Part shown: positions 1 through 11,000 of the stretch, in pieces
Position numbering within the stretch: the stretch's first letter is position 1
Layout: each line of letters opens with the position of its first letter
NCBI GenBank assembly: GCA_002256345.1
Contig: NKIY01000002.1
Span: forward strand, 186,001 to 250,000
DNA from: Bradyrhizobiaceae bacterium PARB1
GTDB taxonomy: Bacteria; Pseudomonadota; Alphaproteobacteria; Rhizobiales; Xanthobacteraceae
Reading direction: 5' to 3'
Length of the DNA stretch: 64,000 nt
The notes under the pieces: generated by a model
Told to the model about the DNA's origin: nothing
The model's input: only the letters and a program-made list of their open reading frames with translations
Database searches by the model: none
Translations under genes and position numbers: made by a program

Positions 1-326
1 TGACGCGGATTCCCGGCCTGGCCGTCGAATCCTATTTCGCTCAAGTTCGGATCACCGTTTCGCGCGCTCTCTGCGCTCATGCGGAGACGCGTCCCAGCGA
101 TCAGGATCGTCTGGTCAGAATATGGGTCGCTCCGGGCGGATCTGTCGAGCGGGCGCAACTAGTGAGTCTATCGGACAAGCAGGCGCCGGCACGCGATGTG
201 GACCAGACGCATCTGCTCGGGCTGCCGGTCGGGCCGCCGCCGGCCGGTATGCCGCAGCCGCTCGTCATGGCCATTCTGGCCGGCGCGCCTTCGGCCTGTA
301 GCGAGGTCGCGACCCGTGTCCATTAA
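1..326 (+). CDS. TonB-like C-terminal domain protein (5' partial)
   Basis: An open frame runs in from the left edge (codons begin at base 3) to a TAA at 324-326, about 107 residues. It reads like a TonB C-terminal domain: a YFAQVRITVSRAL stretch, then a beta segment VRIWVAPGGSVERAQLV, a D-rich turn, and the proline segment LPVGPPPAGMPQPLVMAIL that corresponds to the usual 'P.P...P' strand. Proteins of this kind pass proton-motive energy or signals to outer-membrane partners. It ends 18 bases before the sigma-factor gene, so it probably belongs to the same operon as the sigma factor, anti-sigma and adhesin. The N-terminal anchor lies outside the window. Family assignment is by pattern only; an STN/secretin-like domain is the main alternative. 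Confidence 0.55.
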   Translation, partial: TRIPGLAVESYFAQVRITVSRALCAHAETRPSDQDRLVRIWVAPGGSVERAQLVSLSDKQAPARDVDQTHLLGLPVGPPPAGMPQPLVMAILAGAPSACSEVATRVH

Positions 327-344
327 GATCTTGGAGCGCGGCCG

Positions 345-962
345 ATGAGCGACTCTGGCCGCGACACGCTGCGCCGGGTGTTCGAGCTCGGCTATGACGA
401 TCTGCGCATGCGGCTGGTGAACCGAACCGGCTCGAACGAGATCGCCAACGATGCGCTGCATGAAACCTGGCTGCGGATCAACCGGGCGGCCCCGTCCGGC
501 CCTGTTCACAGTCCGAAGGGTTACATATTCCGGATTGCCATGAATGTCGTGCTGCAGCGCTGGCAGGTCGAGAACCGCTTCGCGACGCTGTCCGACGCCA
601 AGATGGCCATCGGTATTGCCGACGACGCGCCCGATCCGGAGCGAGCTACGCTTGCCCGGTCGGAAATGGATGCGCTGGTCCAGGCGATCGGCGAACTGAC
701 GCCGCGCCGTCGCAAGATCCTGCTGGCCGTTCGGCTCGACGGCCAATCTTTGCAGGAAACGGCGACGCAGCTCGGCGTGTCGCAGCGGCTCGTCGAGATT
801 GAACTCAGGCACGCGCTCGACCACTGTGCGTATCGGCTCGATCGCGATGTCGTCCAAAGATTCGGTCCGAAGCCCGCCGAACGATCTAAGGAGAAGCCCG
901 CCACGAAGCCCAGCCTTCTGCCATTCGGCAACTCGACACGAAAGCACGACGATGAGCGCTAG
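345..962 (+). CDS. ECF (FecI-like) RNA polymerase sigma factor
   Basis: A 205-residue sigma-70 family protein of the extracytoplasmic-function class. The N-terminal half has sigma region 2 features (ANDALHETWLRI, then GYIFRIAMNVVLQRW). Region 4 follows at about residues 110-165 (ELTPRRRKILLAVRLDGQSLQETATQLGVSQRLVE, a helix-turn-helix); a charged tail rich in K, P and R ends the protein. Start chosen at ATG 345, with GGAG at 333-336 eight bases upstream. Its end overlaps the anti-sigma gene by 11 bases, indicating translational coupling. By family precedent (FecI/FecR) it should be held by the next gene's product and direct transcription of a surface-protein gene; here the obvious target is the giant adhesin rather than a siderophore receptor, which is inference. 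Confidence 0.85.
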   Translation: MSDSGRDTLRRVFELGYDDLRMRLVNRTGSNEIANDALHETWLRINRAAPSGPVHSPKGYIFRIAMNVVLQRWQVENRFATLSDAKMAIGIADDAPDPERATLARSEMDALVQAIGELTPRRRKILLAVRLDGQSLQETATQLGVSQRLVEIELRHALDHCAYRLDRDVVQRFGPKPAERSKEKPATKPSLLPFGNSTRKHDDER

Positions 963-1932
963 CGCGCAGCAGACAGCGGCACATCTCGACCCGGTCGAGC
1001 GCGAAGCGCGCCGCTGGGTGATGCACTTCGCCGCAGGCAATGCCGATCGCTCGGAGCTGGAAACCTTCAGGCAGTGGTCGGCGCAAGATCCTGCCCATGT
1101 CGAGGCATTCGCCCGCGCCTGCCGGCTCTGGGAGGCGCTCGGGCCCGCTGGTGAAGTCGCCGCAGCGCAGTCGGATTCGCGCGCGGTGATGAGCCCGCTG
1201 ATGCGGCGGCGTGCGTTTCTCGGCGGTGCGCTGGCAGCATCGGCAGCGGGCGCCGCTTATCTCGCGATCCGCCCTCCGTTGGATCTGTGGCCCTCGGTAT
1301 CGGAGTTGCGCGCGGATTACCGGACCGGCATCGGTGAGCAGCGCCGCGTCGCGATCGCCGGTGGCCCGTCGGTGGAGTTGAACACCCGAACCAGTATCTC
1401 CATCGATCCGGCAGCAGGCGGTTCCGCGCATATGAAACTGATCTCCGGCGAAGCCGCGGTTTCGGTTGCGCCCGGCATGACGAAGCCCATCGAGATCGCT
1501 GCTGCCGGCGGCCGGGTGATCGCGACCGACTCCACATTCAATCTGCGATGCGACGGCGACAAAGTCGTCGCAACCTGCTTGAGCGGCGCCATCGATATTC
1601 GTTTCGGCGAACATTCCGCACAACTCCGCACCGATCAGCAAGTGACGTATTCGCCCCATGGGCTGGGGCCGATCATAACGATCGACCCTGCCGTGGTCAC
1701 GGCATGGAAGGACGGTCTTTTGATCTTCCACTCGACGCCGCTTGTGGAGGCCGTTGCGGAGATCAATCGATATCGGTCAGGTCGCATCATCCTGACCAAT
1801 GCAACTTTGGGGCAGCGTCTGTTCAATGCGCGGTTCCAGGTCAAGAACATCGACGGCATCGTGACGCAGATCCAGGAAGCGTTTGGCGCATCTGTCACGA
1901 ATCTTCCACATGGCATCGTGCTGCTGAGCTGA
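952..1932 (+). CDS. FecR-family anti-sigma factor, probable Tat substrate
   Basis: 326 residues from ATG 952; the longer frame from 799 is rejected because it overlaps the sigma gene deeply and adds no FecR-like sequence. Residues 10-65 are the cytoplasmic sigma-binding DUF4880-type domain (EREARRWVMHFAAG, ELETFRQWSAQDPAHVEAFA). MRRRAFLGGALAASAAGAAYLA at 84-105 is the single membrane segment, headed by a twin-arginine motif; FecR proteins are reported to use the Tat route. The periplasmic part contains the FecR beta domain (GEQRRVAIAGGPSVELNTRT, FNLRCDGDKVVATCLSGAIDI) and ends with an STN-like unit (TPLVEAVAEINRYRSGRIIL). It overlaps the upstream sigma gene and precedes the adhesin by 149 bases. 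Confidence 0.88.
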   Translation: MSASAQQTAAHLDPVEREARRWVMHFAAGNADRSELETFRQWSAQDPAHVEAFARACRLWEALGPAGEVAAAQSDSRAVMSPLMRRRAFLGGALAASAAGAAYLAIRPPLDLWPSVSELRADYRTGIGEQRRVAIAGGPSVELNTRTSISIDPAAGGSAHMKLISGEAAVSVAPGMTKPIEIAAAGGRVIATDSTFNLRCDGDKVVATCLSGAIDIRFGEHSAQLRTDQQVTYSPHGLGPIITIDPAVVTAWKDGLLIFHSTPLVEAVAEINRYRSGRIILTNATLGQRLFNARFQVKNIDGIVTQIQEAFGASVTNLPHGIVLLS

Positions 1933-2081
1933 CGCAGGACGTTCGGCGACAACAACGGCGTAATCGTCAAAGCGGCGTAAAAAATCTTTTCGGTCGTTGG
2001 CACCTTCGACGATCTAAGGGGGGATCGCGGGCAACCGACGTCTGCGATCGGTTGATCCGATCCCTTCGTGAAAGATTCTCG

Positions 2082-5000
2082 ATGTCCAGCCTGAAGTCCT
2101 TCCGCACCTCGCAGCATCTTTCCTCCAAGTCGTCTGCTTCGCAGCGTGTCGCACGTGGCCGAACTGCCGAGGCGCTTCAGGTTTCGAGAGGGGTGATGTT
2201 GGCCTCTGCCAGCATGTTGGCCATGCTGACATTCTCGCCCGCCGCCCATGCGCGTTCGCTGAATGGCGGCGGTGGTGGTGGGGGTGAGGTTTCGGCACCG
2301 AACATTGCATCGGATGCCGCGGCACAGGCGGCGGTGAGGGCCGCTGCAGCGGCGCGGCAGACGCAGGATTCACTGGCGCGTGCGGCCAGGGCTGTGCAGG
2401 ACATGCAGGCCGTTCAAGCTGCGGCACGCGCGGCTGCGGCCGCCGCGCAGTCGGCAGTGCCCAACGGCCTCGGCACCGGTGGTCTGCTGCCGAACATGCC
2501 CGCTGGCTGGACCGGTGCCGCTGCGCCGACGCAGAGCGTCGATAGCGGTGGCCAGACCCAGGTCAATGTCCGGCAGCTGACACAGCAGGCAATCCTCAAT
2601 TGGCAAAGCTTCAATGTCGGCGCCCGGACCACGATGACATTCGATCAGGGTGGCAATGCAAGCTGGGTCGCGCTCAACCGCGTCACCAATGCCACTGCGC
2701 CGAGCCAGATCCTCGGTGAGATCAAGGCCGACGGCCATGTCTATGTGATCAATCAGAGCGGCATCATCTTCGGCGGCAACAGCCAGGTGAATGTGGGCTC
2801 GCTGATCGCATCCACTGCGGGGATCACCGACGCACAGTTCACGGCCAACGGCATCTACAGCACGGGCAGCGGCAGCAACTATACACCGAGCTTCAAAGCC
2901 GCTGGTGGCAAGGTCGTTGTGGAGGCAGGGGCGATCATTTCGACGCGCACGCCCACCTCGGTCACTTCGGGCGGCGGTTATGTGTTGATGATCGGCTCGC
3001 AGGTCGAAAATGCGGGCATCATTTCCACGCCGAAAGGGCAGGCGCTGCTCGCAGCCGGGGACGATTTCATCATCCGCCGGGGCCTCGGTACCGATGCAAA
3101 TACGAGCTCGACGACACGCGGCCATGAACTCTCGCCGGTGATCGCCGCAAACAGCGCGAATGGCTTGGTCCGCAACAGCGGCGTGATCTTCGCACAGCAG
3201 GGCGACATCACCCTGGCCGGCCGCTCGCTGATGCAGGACGGCGCGCTGATTTCCACCACCTCGGTGAATACGCGCGGTACCATTCATCTGCTCAACAGGG
3301 CATCGGATGTTGCGGGCAGCGTCGTGCTCGGCACGGGGAGCCTCACCACGATCCTGCCGGAGCTCGGCAGCAAGGAGACGGCGCTGGATAGCCAGCGCCA
3401 GGCGCTGGTCGATGCATCGGTCGAGGCGAACAAGGCGCGCGCGCTGAATATCGTCGGCGCTTTCGACAATCTGTCGGCGCTCGCCGATCGTCAGGATCAG
3501 TCGCGCATCGAGATCGTCACCGGCGGCAGTATCATCTTCAAGGGCGGCTCGTATACTGCTGCGCAAGGCGGTCAGATCGCAGCCTCCGCCGGAAAGCAGA
3601 TCGTCACTGAGGACGGCGCGCGGCTCGATGTCTCCGGCCTGCGCAATGTCGCGCTGGCGATGGAGAGCAACAATATCAAGATCAACCTTCAGGGCAACGA
3701 ACTGCGGGACAGCCCGCAGAACCGCGATTCCGATACGCTGAAGAACAACGACGTCTGGATCGATGTGCGTGCACTGACTTTGGTGCCGACTGGCACCGGC
3801 GGTTATGACAGTGATCGCTATTACACCAAAGGCGGCTTGCTTGAAGTCGGCGGTTATCTTGCCAATACTGCGCATACGATCGGCGAATGGGCGGCTGTGG
3901 GCGGCACCATTACGCTCGATGCGAAGGAAGTGATCGCGCAGCGCGGTGCGGTGTTCGATATCTCCGGCGGCTCGCTCGACTATGCGGCCGGCTGGATCCG
4001 CTCCACCAATCTGATCGGCAGCGATGGCCGTCGTTACTCTGTCGACAATGCGCCGGCCGATCTGCGTTTCCGCAATTTTGCCGGCGGCTTCGTCCGCACG
4101 CATAATATTCAGGGCCGCGAGGACGAGCGTCTTGCCGAAATCTGGACCACGCTGTTCGACCGCGGCCGCACATCGCTGCGCTGGGAGGATGGCTACAGCG
4201 TCGGCCGCGATGCGGGCAGATTGATCCTGTCGGCGCCGACGGCGTCGTTCCAGGCCAGCATCGTTGCCGACACGGTGACGGGCGAACGCCAGACCACCAA
4301 GCGCGCTGCGGCGACCACCGATGGCTACAAGCTCACCCAGACCACGGCGGCGCAGAACGGCACGCTGGCGCTCGGGCGCTATGACGCCAACGGCCGTCTG
4401 GAACTGTACAATTCCGACGTGCGCATCACCGATGCAGCCAATGCGGCCGGCGGCGGCGTCAACACCGTCTGGTTCGATGCCAAACATCTGAGCGAGCAAA
4501 ATCTCGGCGGGCTCGATTTCGGCACCCGCGGCAAGATCACCATCGATGCGGACGTCACCTTCGCCAATGGTGCAGATATTCGTTTGATCGCTCCAATGAT
4601 CGAGATCCATGCGCGCGTGACCGCGCAAAGCGGTTCGTTCAGCGCGACGAATGTGTTCAAGGGCTCGGGAGCGGGGGCGAACGACATTCCCCTCATGCAG
4701 GGCGGTCGTTCCGAAATCAACCTGGCATCCGGTGCGTCCATCGATCTGCGCGGCGCGTGGATCAACCAGATGCTCGACAAGGATGCGCGGGGATACGCCT
4801 TCATCGATGGCGGCACCGTGTCGCTGTCGAGTAGCGGTGATGTGAATGTCGAGCGTGGCAGTGCGATCGATGTCTCGTCGGGCGGCGTGCTCTCGCGCGG
4901 TGCGAAGCTGACCGGCGGAAAGGGCGGCCATGTGGCGTTGCGTGCTGATGCGATCGGAACTGCGCGTACCGGTCGTCTGACGCTCGATGGCGACATTCGC

Positions 5001-8000
5001 GGTTACGGCGTTGGCGGCGGCGGCAAGCTTGAGATCGAGAGCGGCGGCAAGATCGTCATTGGAAATGTGGTGGAACTGGGCGCCCTGCGTCTTGATCCGA
5101 GGCTATTCCTGACGGGTTTTGCGAGCTACGCCGTCAACGGCCATGCCGGCGTGACAGTCGCCCGCGATACGCATGTCGACGTGGCGATGCCGGTGCTGAC
5201 GCTTGCCACCGATGCGATGTCCGTACCGACAGGCGCGTCGACCGCAGCGCTCGCGCTTTGGGCACCGCCGCTTTATCTCGAAAACGGGATGAAGGGCACG
5301 CTGACCCAGCGTAAGGGGGCAAGCGTGGCCCTGCGCGCCAGCCCGCTATTGCCGCAGATGTTCGATATCGATGCTGGCAGTATCGTGGTTGAGACCGGCG
5401 CCGTCATCACGGTCGATCCCGGCCAGAAGATTGGCATCGCCGCGCTCGGACAGATCGCCGTGGACGGCCGCCTGAACGCATGGGGTGGCGAGATCGCCAT
5501 CGACCATCTGATCGGGCCCGACCTCTACGACCAGTTCGTGCACAACCGCTCGATCTGGATAGGCGACAATGCCGTGCTCGACGTCGCCGCGCGCGCTGTC
5601 ACCGCGATCGATGTTCAGGGCCGCAGCTACGGTATCGTCAGGAACGGCGGCACCATCGCCATCGGCGGCAATCTAACTGTGGAGGACGGCGCCGAGCATA
5701 TGGAGCCGGACTCTTTCGTCGTGATCCGCGCCGGTGCCTTACTCGATGCCTCAGGCGCACAGGCTGTCATAGACATCGCTGACGGCGGCATCGGCAAGCC
5801 GTTATCGCCGCTCAACCTCGTCAGCCATGGCGGCCTCATCAGTCTGCAATCGGCCAACGGTCTTGTCATTGACGGCACGTTGCGCGCTGCCGCAGGCGGC
5901 AAGGGGGCTGCGGGTGGAACCCTCGCAGTTGCGCTCGCCTCGCCGCGTTATGACAGCGGGCGAAGCTACGACGAGGTGGTTCTCTCTCCTCGCGAAATTG
6001 CCATCGTGTTGACGCAAGGTGGCAACACCATTTCCGACCAAATGCGGCCTGGAGACGCTGGTTTGGCCTATGGAAAGGCCCGTCTCGGCGTCGATCAGAT
6101 TACGCGCGGCGGCTTCGGCAGCCTGGCCTTGCTCGCTCGCGGTCTCATCACTTTCGCTGACGGCGTCGATCTTTCACTCTCGCAGAGCCTGCGCATCCAC
6201 GGTGCGATCGGTGTTGCCGAAGGTGCGACCGCAGGCGCGCGCGTGCAGCTTGCGGCGCCCCATGTCCTGCTGGCGCATGCGCCGCTGACGGGCGGTACCA
6301 AGGAAAAGGTGGTGCTGCCAGGTCTTCGCACGGAGACGGCATCGCGTGATTATGATGGTGCCAATCTCGGCATCACTGCGGACCTGATCGAGGTTCGCGG
6401 CGGCACACATTTTGCGGGTCTGCAGGGCGTTACGTATGAGGCCGGAGACGTGGCCTATGCCCGCGGCGGCTTCAGCCATGTGGCGCTGACAAGCCGCGGT
6501 GATGTCCGACTGTTCAGCAACAATGGCGCGGTCGTGCCCGGCGTGGGCGGCGGTCTGACGGCGCTGCTGTCGGCGCCGGGTGACATGACGATCACCGCAG
6601 CACAGATCTATCCCGCATCGGGCGTGCGCGCCCGTGTCGAAGCTACCAATACACTCTCGCTTGCGCGGGTGGCTGGCACCGATCCGGCCGTGCCTTATTC
6701 GGTGTTCGGAGATATCGCGCTCCAAGGCGCCGTGGTCAACCAGGGCGGCGTGGTGCGCGCGCCGCTCGGCCGGGTCGCGGTCGGCCGCGATGCGACGTCG
6801 AACGGCACCGTTACGGCTTCGCAGACGAATCTTCTTCCCGGCAGCATTACCTCGGTGAGCGCTGCCGGCCTTGTGCTGCCTTATGGCGGCACCATCGATG
6901 GCCTCACCTACAAGCTGAACGGCAATGACATCGCCCTGCGCGATGCAATCGGCTCGGACAATCGCGGCACGCTGACGCGCGGCGTGTCTTTGCGCGGCAT
7001 TGCCGTCGACGTTGATCAGGGCGCCGTCATCGATCTGTCCGGCGGCGGCACTTTGCTGGGCGCCGGTTTCTTTAGTGGCCGCGGCGGTTCGGTGAACATC
7101 CTCGCCACGCCGCTTGCCAATGCCAACCCGGCCTTCGGTTATAGCAGTGCCGGCAACAAGGTTTACGCCATCGTGCCGGGATTCAACGGCTACGCGCCGG
7201 GCGCACTCGCGAACGACGGCGCCGGTACGCCGGCGATTGGCCAGCAGGTCACGGTGCCTGCGGGCGTGCCGGGGCTGCCGGCCGGCACCTACACACTGCT
7301 GCCGTCGAACTATGCGATGATCCCCGGCGCTTTCCGGGTCGAGGTCGGGCAGGGCGTCACCATCGATCGCGCGCCGGTCCTCACCGAGATCGGCACTTAT
7401 GTCGCCACCGGCCATCTTGGTGTGGCAAACACCGGCATCCGCGCCGCTTTACCGAACCAATTGCTCATTACTCCCGGCGACAAGGTGCGCACGCATTCCG
7501 CCTTCAACGAGATGGACTACAATTCCTTCGTTGTGGCGGACGCTGCGCGGCGTAATTATACGCGCGGCATGATCACGTCGGATGCCAAGATGCTGGAGCT
7601 ATGGCTGTCGCCTGGCGCTGGCATGAGCGGCACCTCCGCGCTGATCTTCGACGGCAAGGCGCTGTTCGCGCCGGAAGCCGGCAGCAAGGGCTATAGCGGT
7701 ACGCTGTCAGTACGCACCGAAAACAATCGCGGCATCGAAATTCTCGCCGTCGGCCAGGCTCCGGTGTCGCCCGCGACTGGCGTCGCCATCTATGCCGACC
7801 AGCTCAATGCCTTCGGTGCCGCGCGCATGACGATCGGCGGCGGCATGACCAGTGGTGGCACGGTGGGCGGTAACACCATCGCCTTCGGCCTCGACATGTC
7901 CAACAATGTCACACTGCGCACGGGCGCAGTGCTCTCTGCCGCTGAAGTGTTTCTGATTGCGAGCCAGGCGTCGTTCCTGTCGCCCGGAAGCATCACCATC

Positions 8001-11000
8001 GAGCAGGGCGCGACTATCAACACGCTCGGCCGCGGCGCCGTGCCGTTCGATTCCAGCAACGGTATCATCTATGCGCCCTCTGAACAGTCAGTATTTGCCG
8101 TGTCCAACGGCTGGGTCAATCTGCTGGCGCCAAGCAGCGCTTCGACAGCAGGCGGCGGATCGGTCGCTATCGATATCGGCGGCTGCGTCGCCGGCTCCAT
8201 CTGCGGAGGCGAAACGGCGCTCTATTCCGAAGGGACCATTGGTGCGGCAACCAATGCCGCCTTCACCTTGCGCGACAATCTGCGCTACGGCACCCGCAAT
8301 CTCGTTCTTGGCGTCTCCGCGGTCAATCTAGGCTCGGCCGAGACGCTCGCCGCTGCGGGCGCAGCCGGACAATTGCCGCCCGGAATGGCGCTGAACCAGA
8401 CGGTGCTTGCCAATCTCCTGCGCGGCAATACCAGGATCGGTGCGCCCGCGCTGGAAGCGCTGGTCCTCAATGCACGCGAGTCGATCAACATCTTCGGTGC
8501 GGTCGATCTCAACACGCTGAATCCCGTTACCGGAAAGTCGTCGCTGGACCGTCTCGTCTTCGGCGCGCCGGCGATCTACGGCTATGGCGCGGCCGGTGAC
8601 AAGGCGACCATCACCACCGGCGAGTTCATCTGGTCTGGTGCGGTTCAGGACACCAAATATGGTATCGCTCTGCCTGGCAGTTCGCAGCCGCAGCTGCCTG
8701 GCGCACCGGTGCTCGGTCGCCTCGGCAGCGGCACCCTCGACATCGTCGCCGATCGCATTCTGCTCGGCTATGCGCCGAACTCGCGTCCCAATCCGTACAT
8801 CTCGGCCGATCGTCTCGCGCTTGGCTTCAGCGGCGTGAACTTCATCGCGTCCGAAAGCGTGTCGTCGAGTGGTAAGGGGTCGCTTGCGGTCTATCACGCC
8901 CAGGGTTCCTATCAGCCCGGCACGGGCTACGCGTTCAGCGGCGGCGATCTTACCATCCGCACGGCGATGGTTACCGGCGCGGCAGGCTCGTTCAGCGACA
9001 TCAAGGTCGGCGGCGCAATCGTAATCGCCGGCAATGGCAGGAGTGCCAGAACCAGCGGCGATGCACTCGGCGCGGAGCTGAAGATCTCCGGTCAACGCAT
9101 TACCCTCGATACAGCGGTGGTCATGCCTTCGGGACGTCTGACGCTGAACGCGATCGACGATCTCGTGCTCACCGACAATGCACGCATCGACATGGCGGGC
9201 CGCGAGGTCATTATGTTCGACGTCAAGAAGTATAGCTGGGGCGGCGACGTTGTGCTCGGCAGCACCAATGGCAATATCGCCATGGGCGCAGGCGCCAGCA
9301 TCGATCTGTCTGCACGCTACAATCGTGCCGGTACCTTGCAGGTCACGGCGCTCGGCAACGCCGGTCATGTTGATCTCGCCGGCGGCATCCGCGGTTCGGC
9401 GACCGGAATCTATGATGCCGGTGGCACCTATGTGCCGTATGAAGCGGCGGAGGTTTCGGTCCGCGCACAGACGCTGGCAGATTTCGCCGGCCTCAATGCT
9501 CGCCTCAATGCGGGCGAGGTGTTCGGCGCCCGCCGTTTCCAGATCAAGCAGGGCAGCCTCACCATCGGTGAGGAGGTGAAGGCGCGCCAGGTCGAGATCG
9601 TGCTCGATGGCGGAAGTCTCACGGTGAACGGCCGCATCGATGCGTCCGGTTTCTCGGTGGGCGGAATCCGCCTTGCCGCGCTCGGCGATCTCATGATCAA
9701 CGGCACGTTGGATGCCCATGGCACCGGCCTGCGTGTCGACAGCTACGGCAAGGTCATCGACAGCCCGAACCGGGCGATTATCGATCTCACCACGCGAGAA
9801 GGCCGGCTGACGCTGGCCGCAGGCGCGCGCATTGATCTGCGCGCCGGTACGAATGCTGCAAACAATGACGGCCGCGCACATGGCACGCTGACGCTCAACG
9901 CGCCGCGCATCGGTGCCGATGATGTCGCTATCGACGTCAACGGCAGTCCCGCGATTGCCGGTGCGAAGAGCATCGCGGTCAATGCGTTCCGCTCATATGA
10001 CGATGCACCGCTGGCAGCGGTGCCAGACGTCAATGGCGGGCGCCCGCAACTGATCTCGCAGGCCTATCTCGATGCGATCGACGGCCAGAGCAGGACCTTC
10101 ATCAACGCCGCGCTCGGCAACGGCGCGCTGGCGGCACGTTTGGCTGGACTCGGCAGCTATCATCTGCGGCCGGGAGTCGAGATCGTCGGCAAGGTGAGCG
10201 CGGAGAATCCGAACGGCGACCTCACCGTGGTCGGCGATATCGATCTGTCGAACCATCGCTATGGTCCGCAGTCCAATATTCTCGACGCCAATCTGCGTGG
10301 CTTCGGCGAGCCGGGCGCGCTGGTGTTCCGTGCCGCCGGCAATCTCAATGTCCATGGCAGCATCAATGACGGCTTTGCGCCGCCGCCGGTGACGCCCGAC
10401 GACAATGGCTGGCAACTGATCGAGGGGCGTGACCCAAGCGGTAAGGGCCTGACGCCGTTCGGCGGTGACATCGTCGTGCCGATCAATGGCGTCAACCTGG
10501 AAGCCGGTACTGAGTTTCCCGCCGGAGTGACGTTGAACTACGACATCAAGGTCCAGGGCAGGGCGTTGCCCGCCGGCACGATTCTGCCGGTTCAGGTGAC
10601 GCTGACCGGCGCGCTCAGTCTGCCGGCCGGTACGGTGCTGGCGGCCGAAGTCATTGCCGCCGATGGCACCGTGTATACGGCGGGTAGTGTGTTGCCAAAC
10701 GCGATGACGTTGAGCGCTGGTAGCAGGCTCGGGCCCGGTTTCGCGCTGCGCGGCGAGGCGGCGGTCGCTGCCTTCATCTGGCCCAAGGGCGTAAAGCTGC
10801 CGGTAGCGATGACCACCAGCGAACGCATCACCCTCGCGCAGGGCTCGCTGATCCCATCCATGACCAAGGTTGAACTGCTTGGCGATCAGCCGGTCAATCT
10901 GCGTCCGGGCGGCGCGGGGCGCAACTGGGCCGCCGCGCCAATGCTGCGCGAAGGTTCGACATCATGGGATCTGACGCTCACCGCCGGCGCCGATCTCGGC

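Noticed and set aside
2370-4931. An 853-codon open frame on the minus strand
   Set aside because: Antisense to the adhesin, with composition following the sense codons; no motif or signal supports it.
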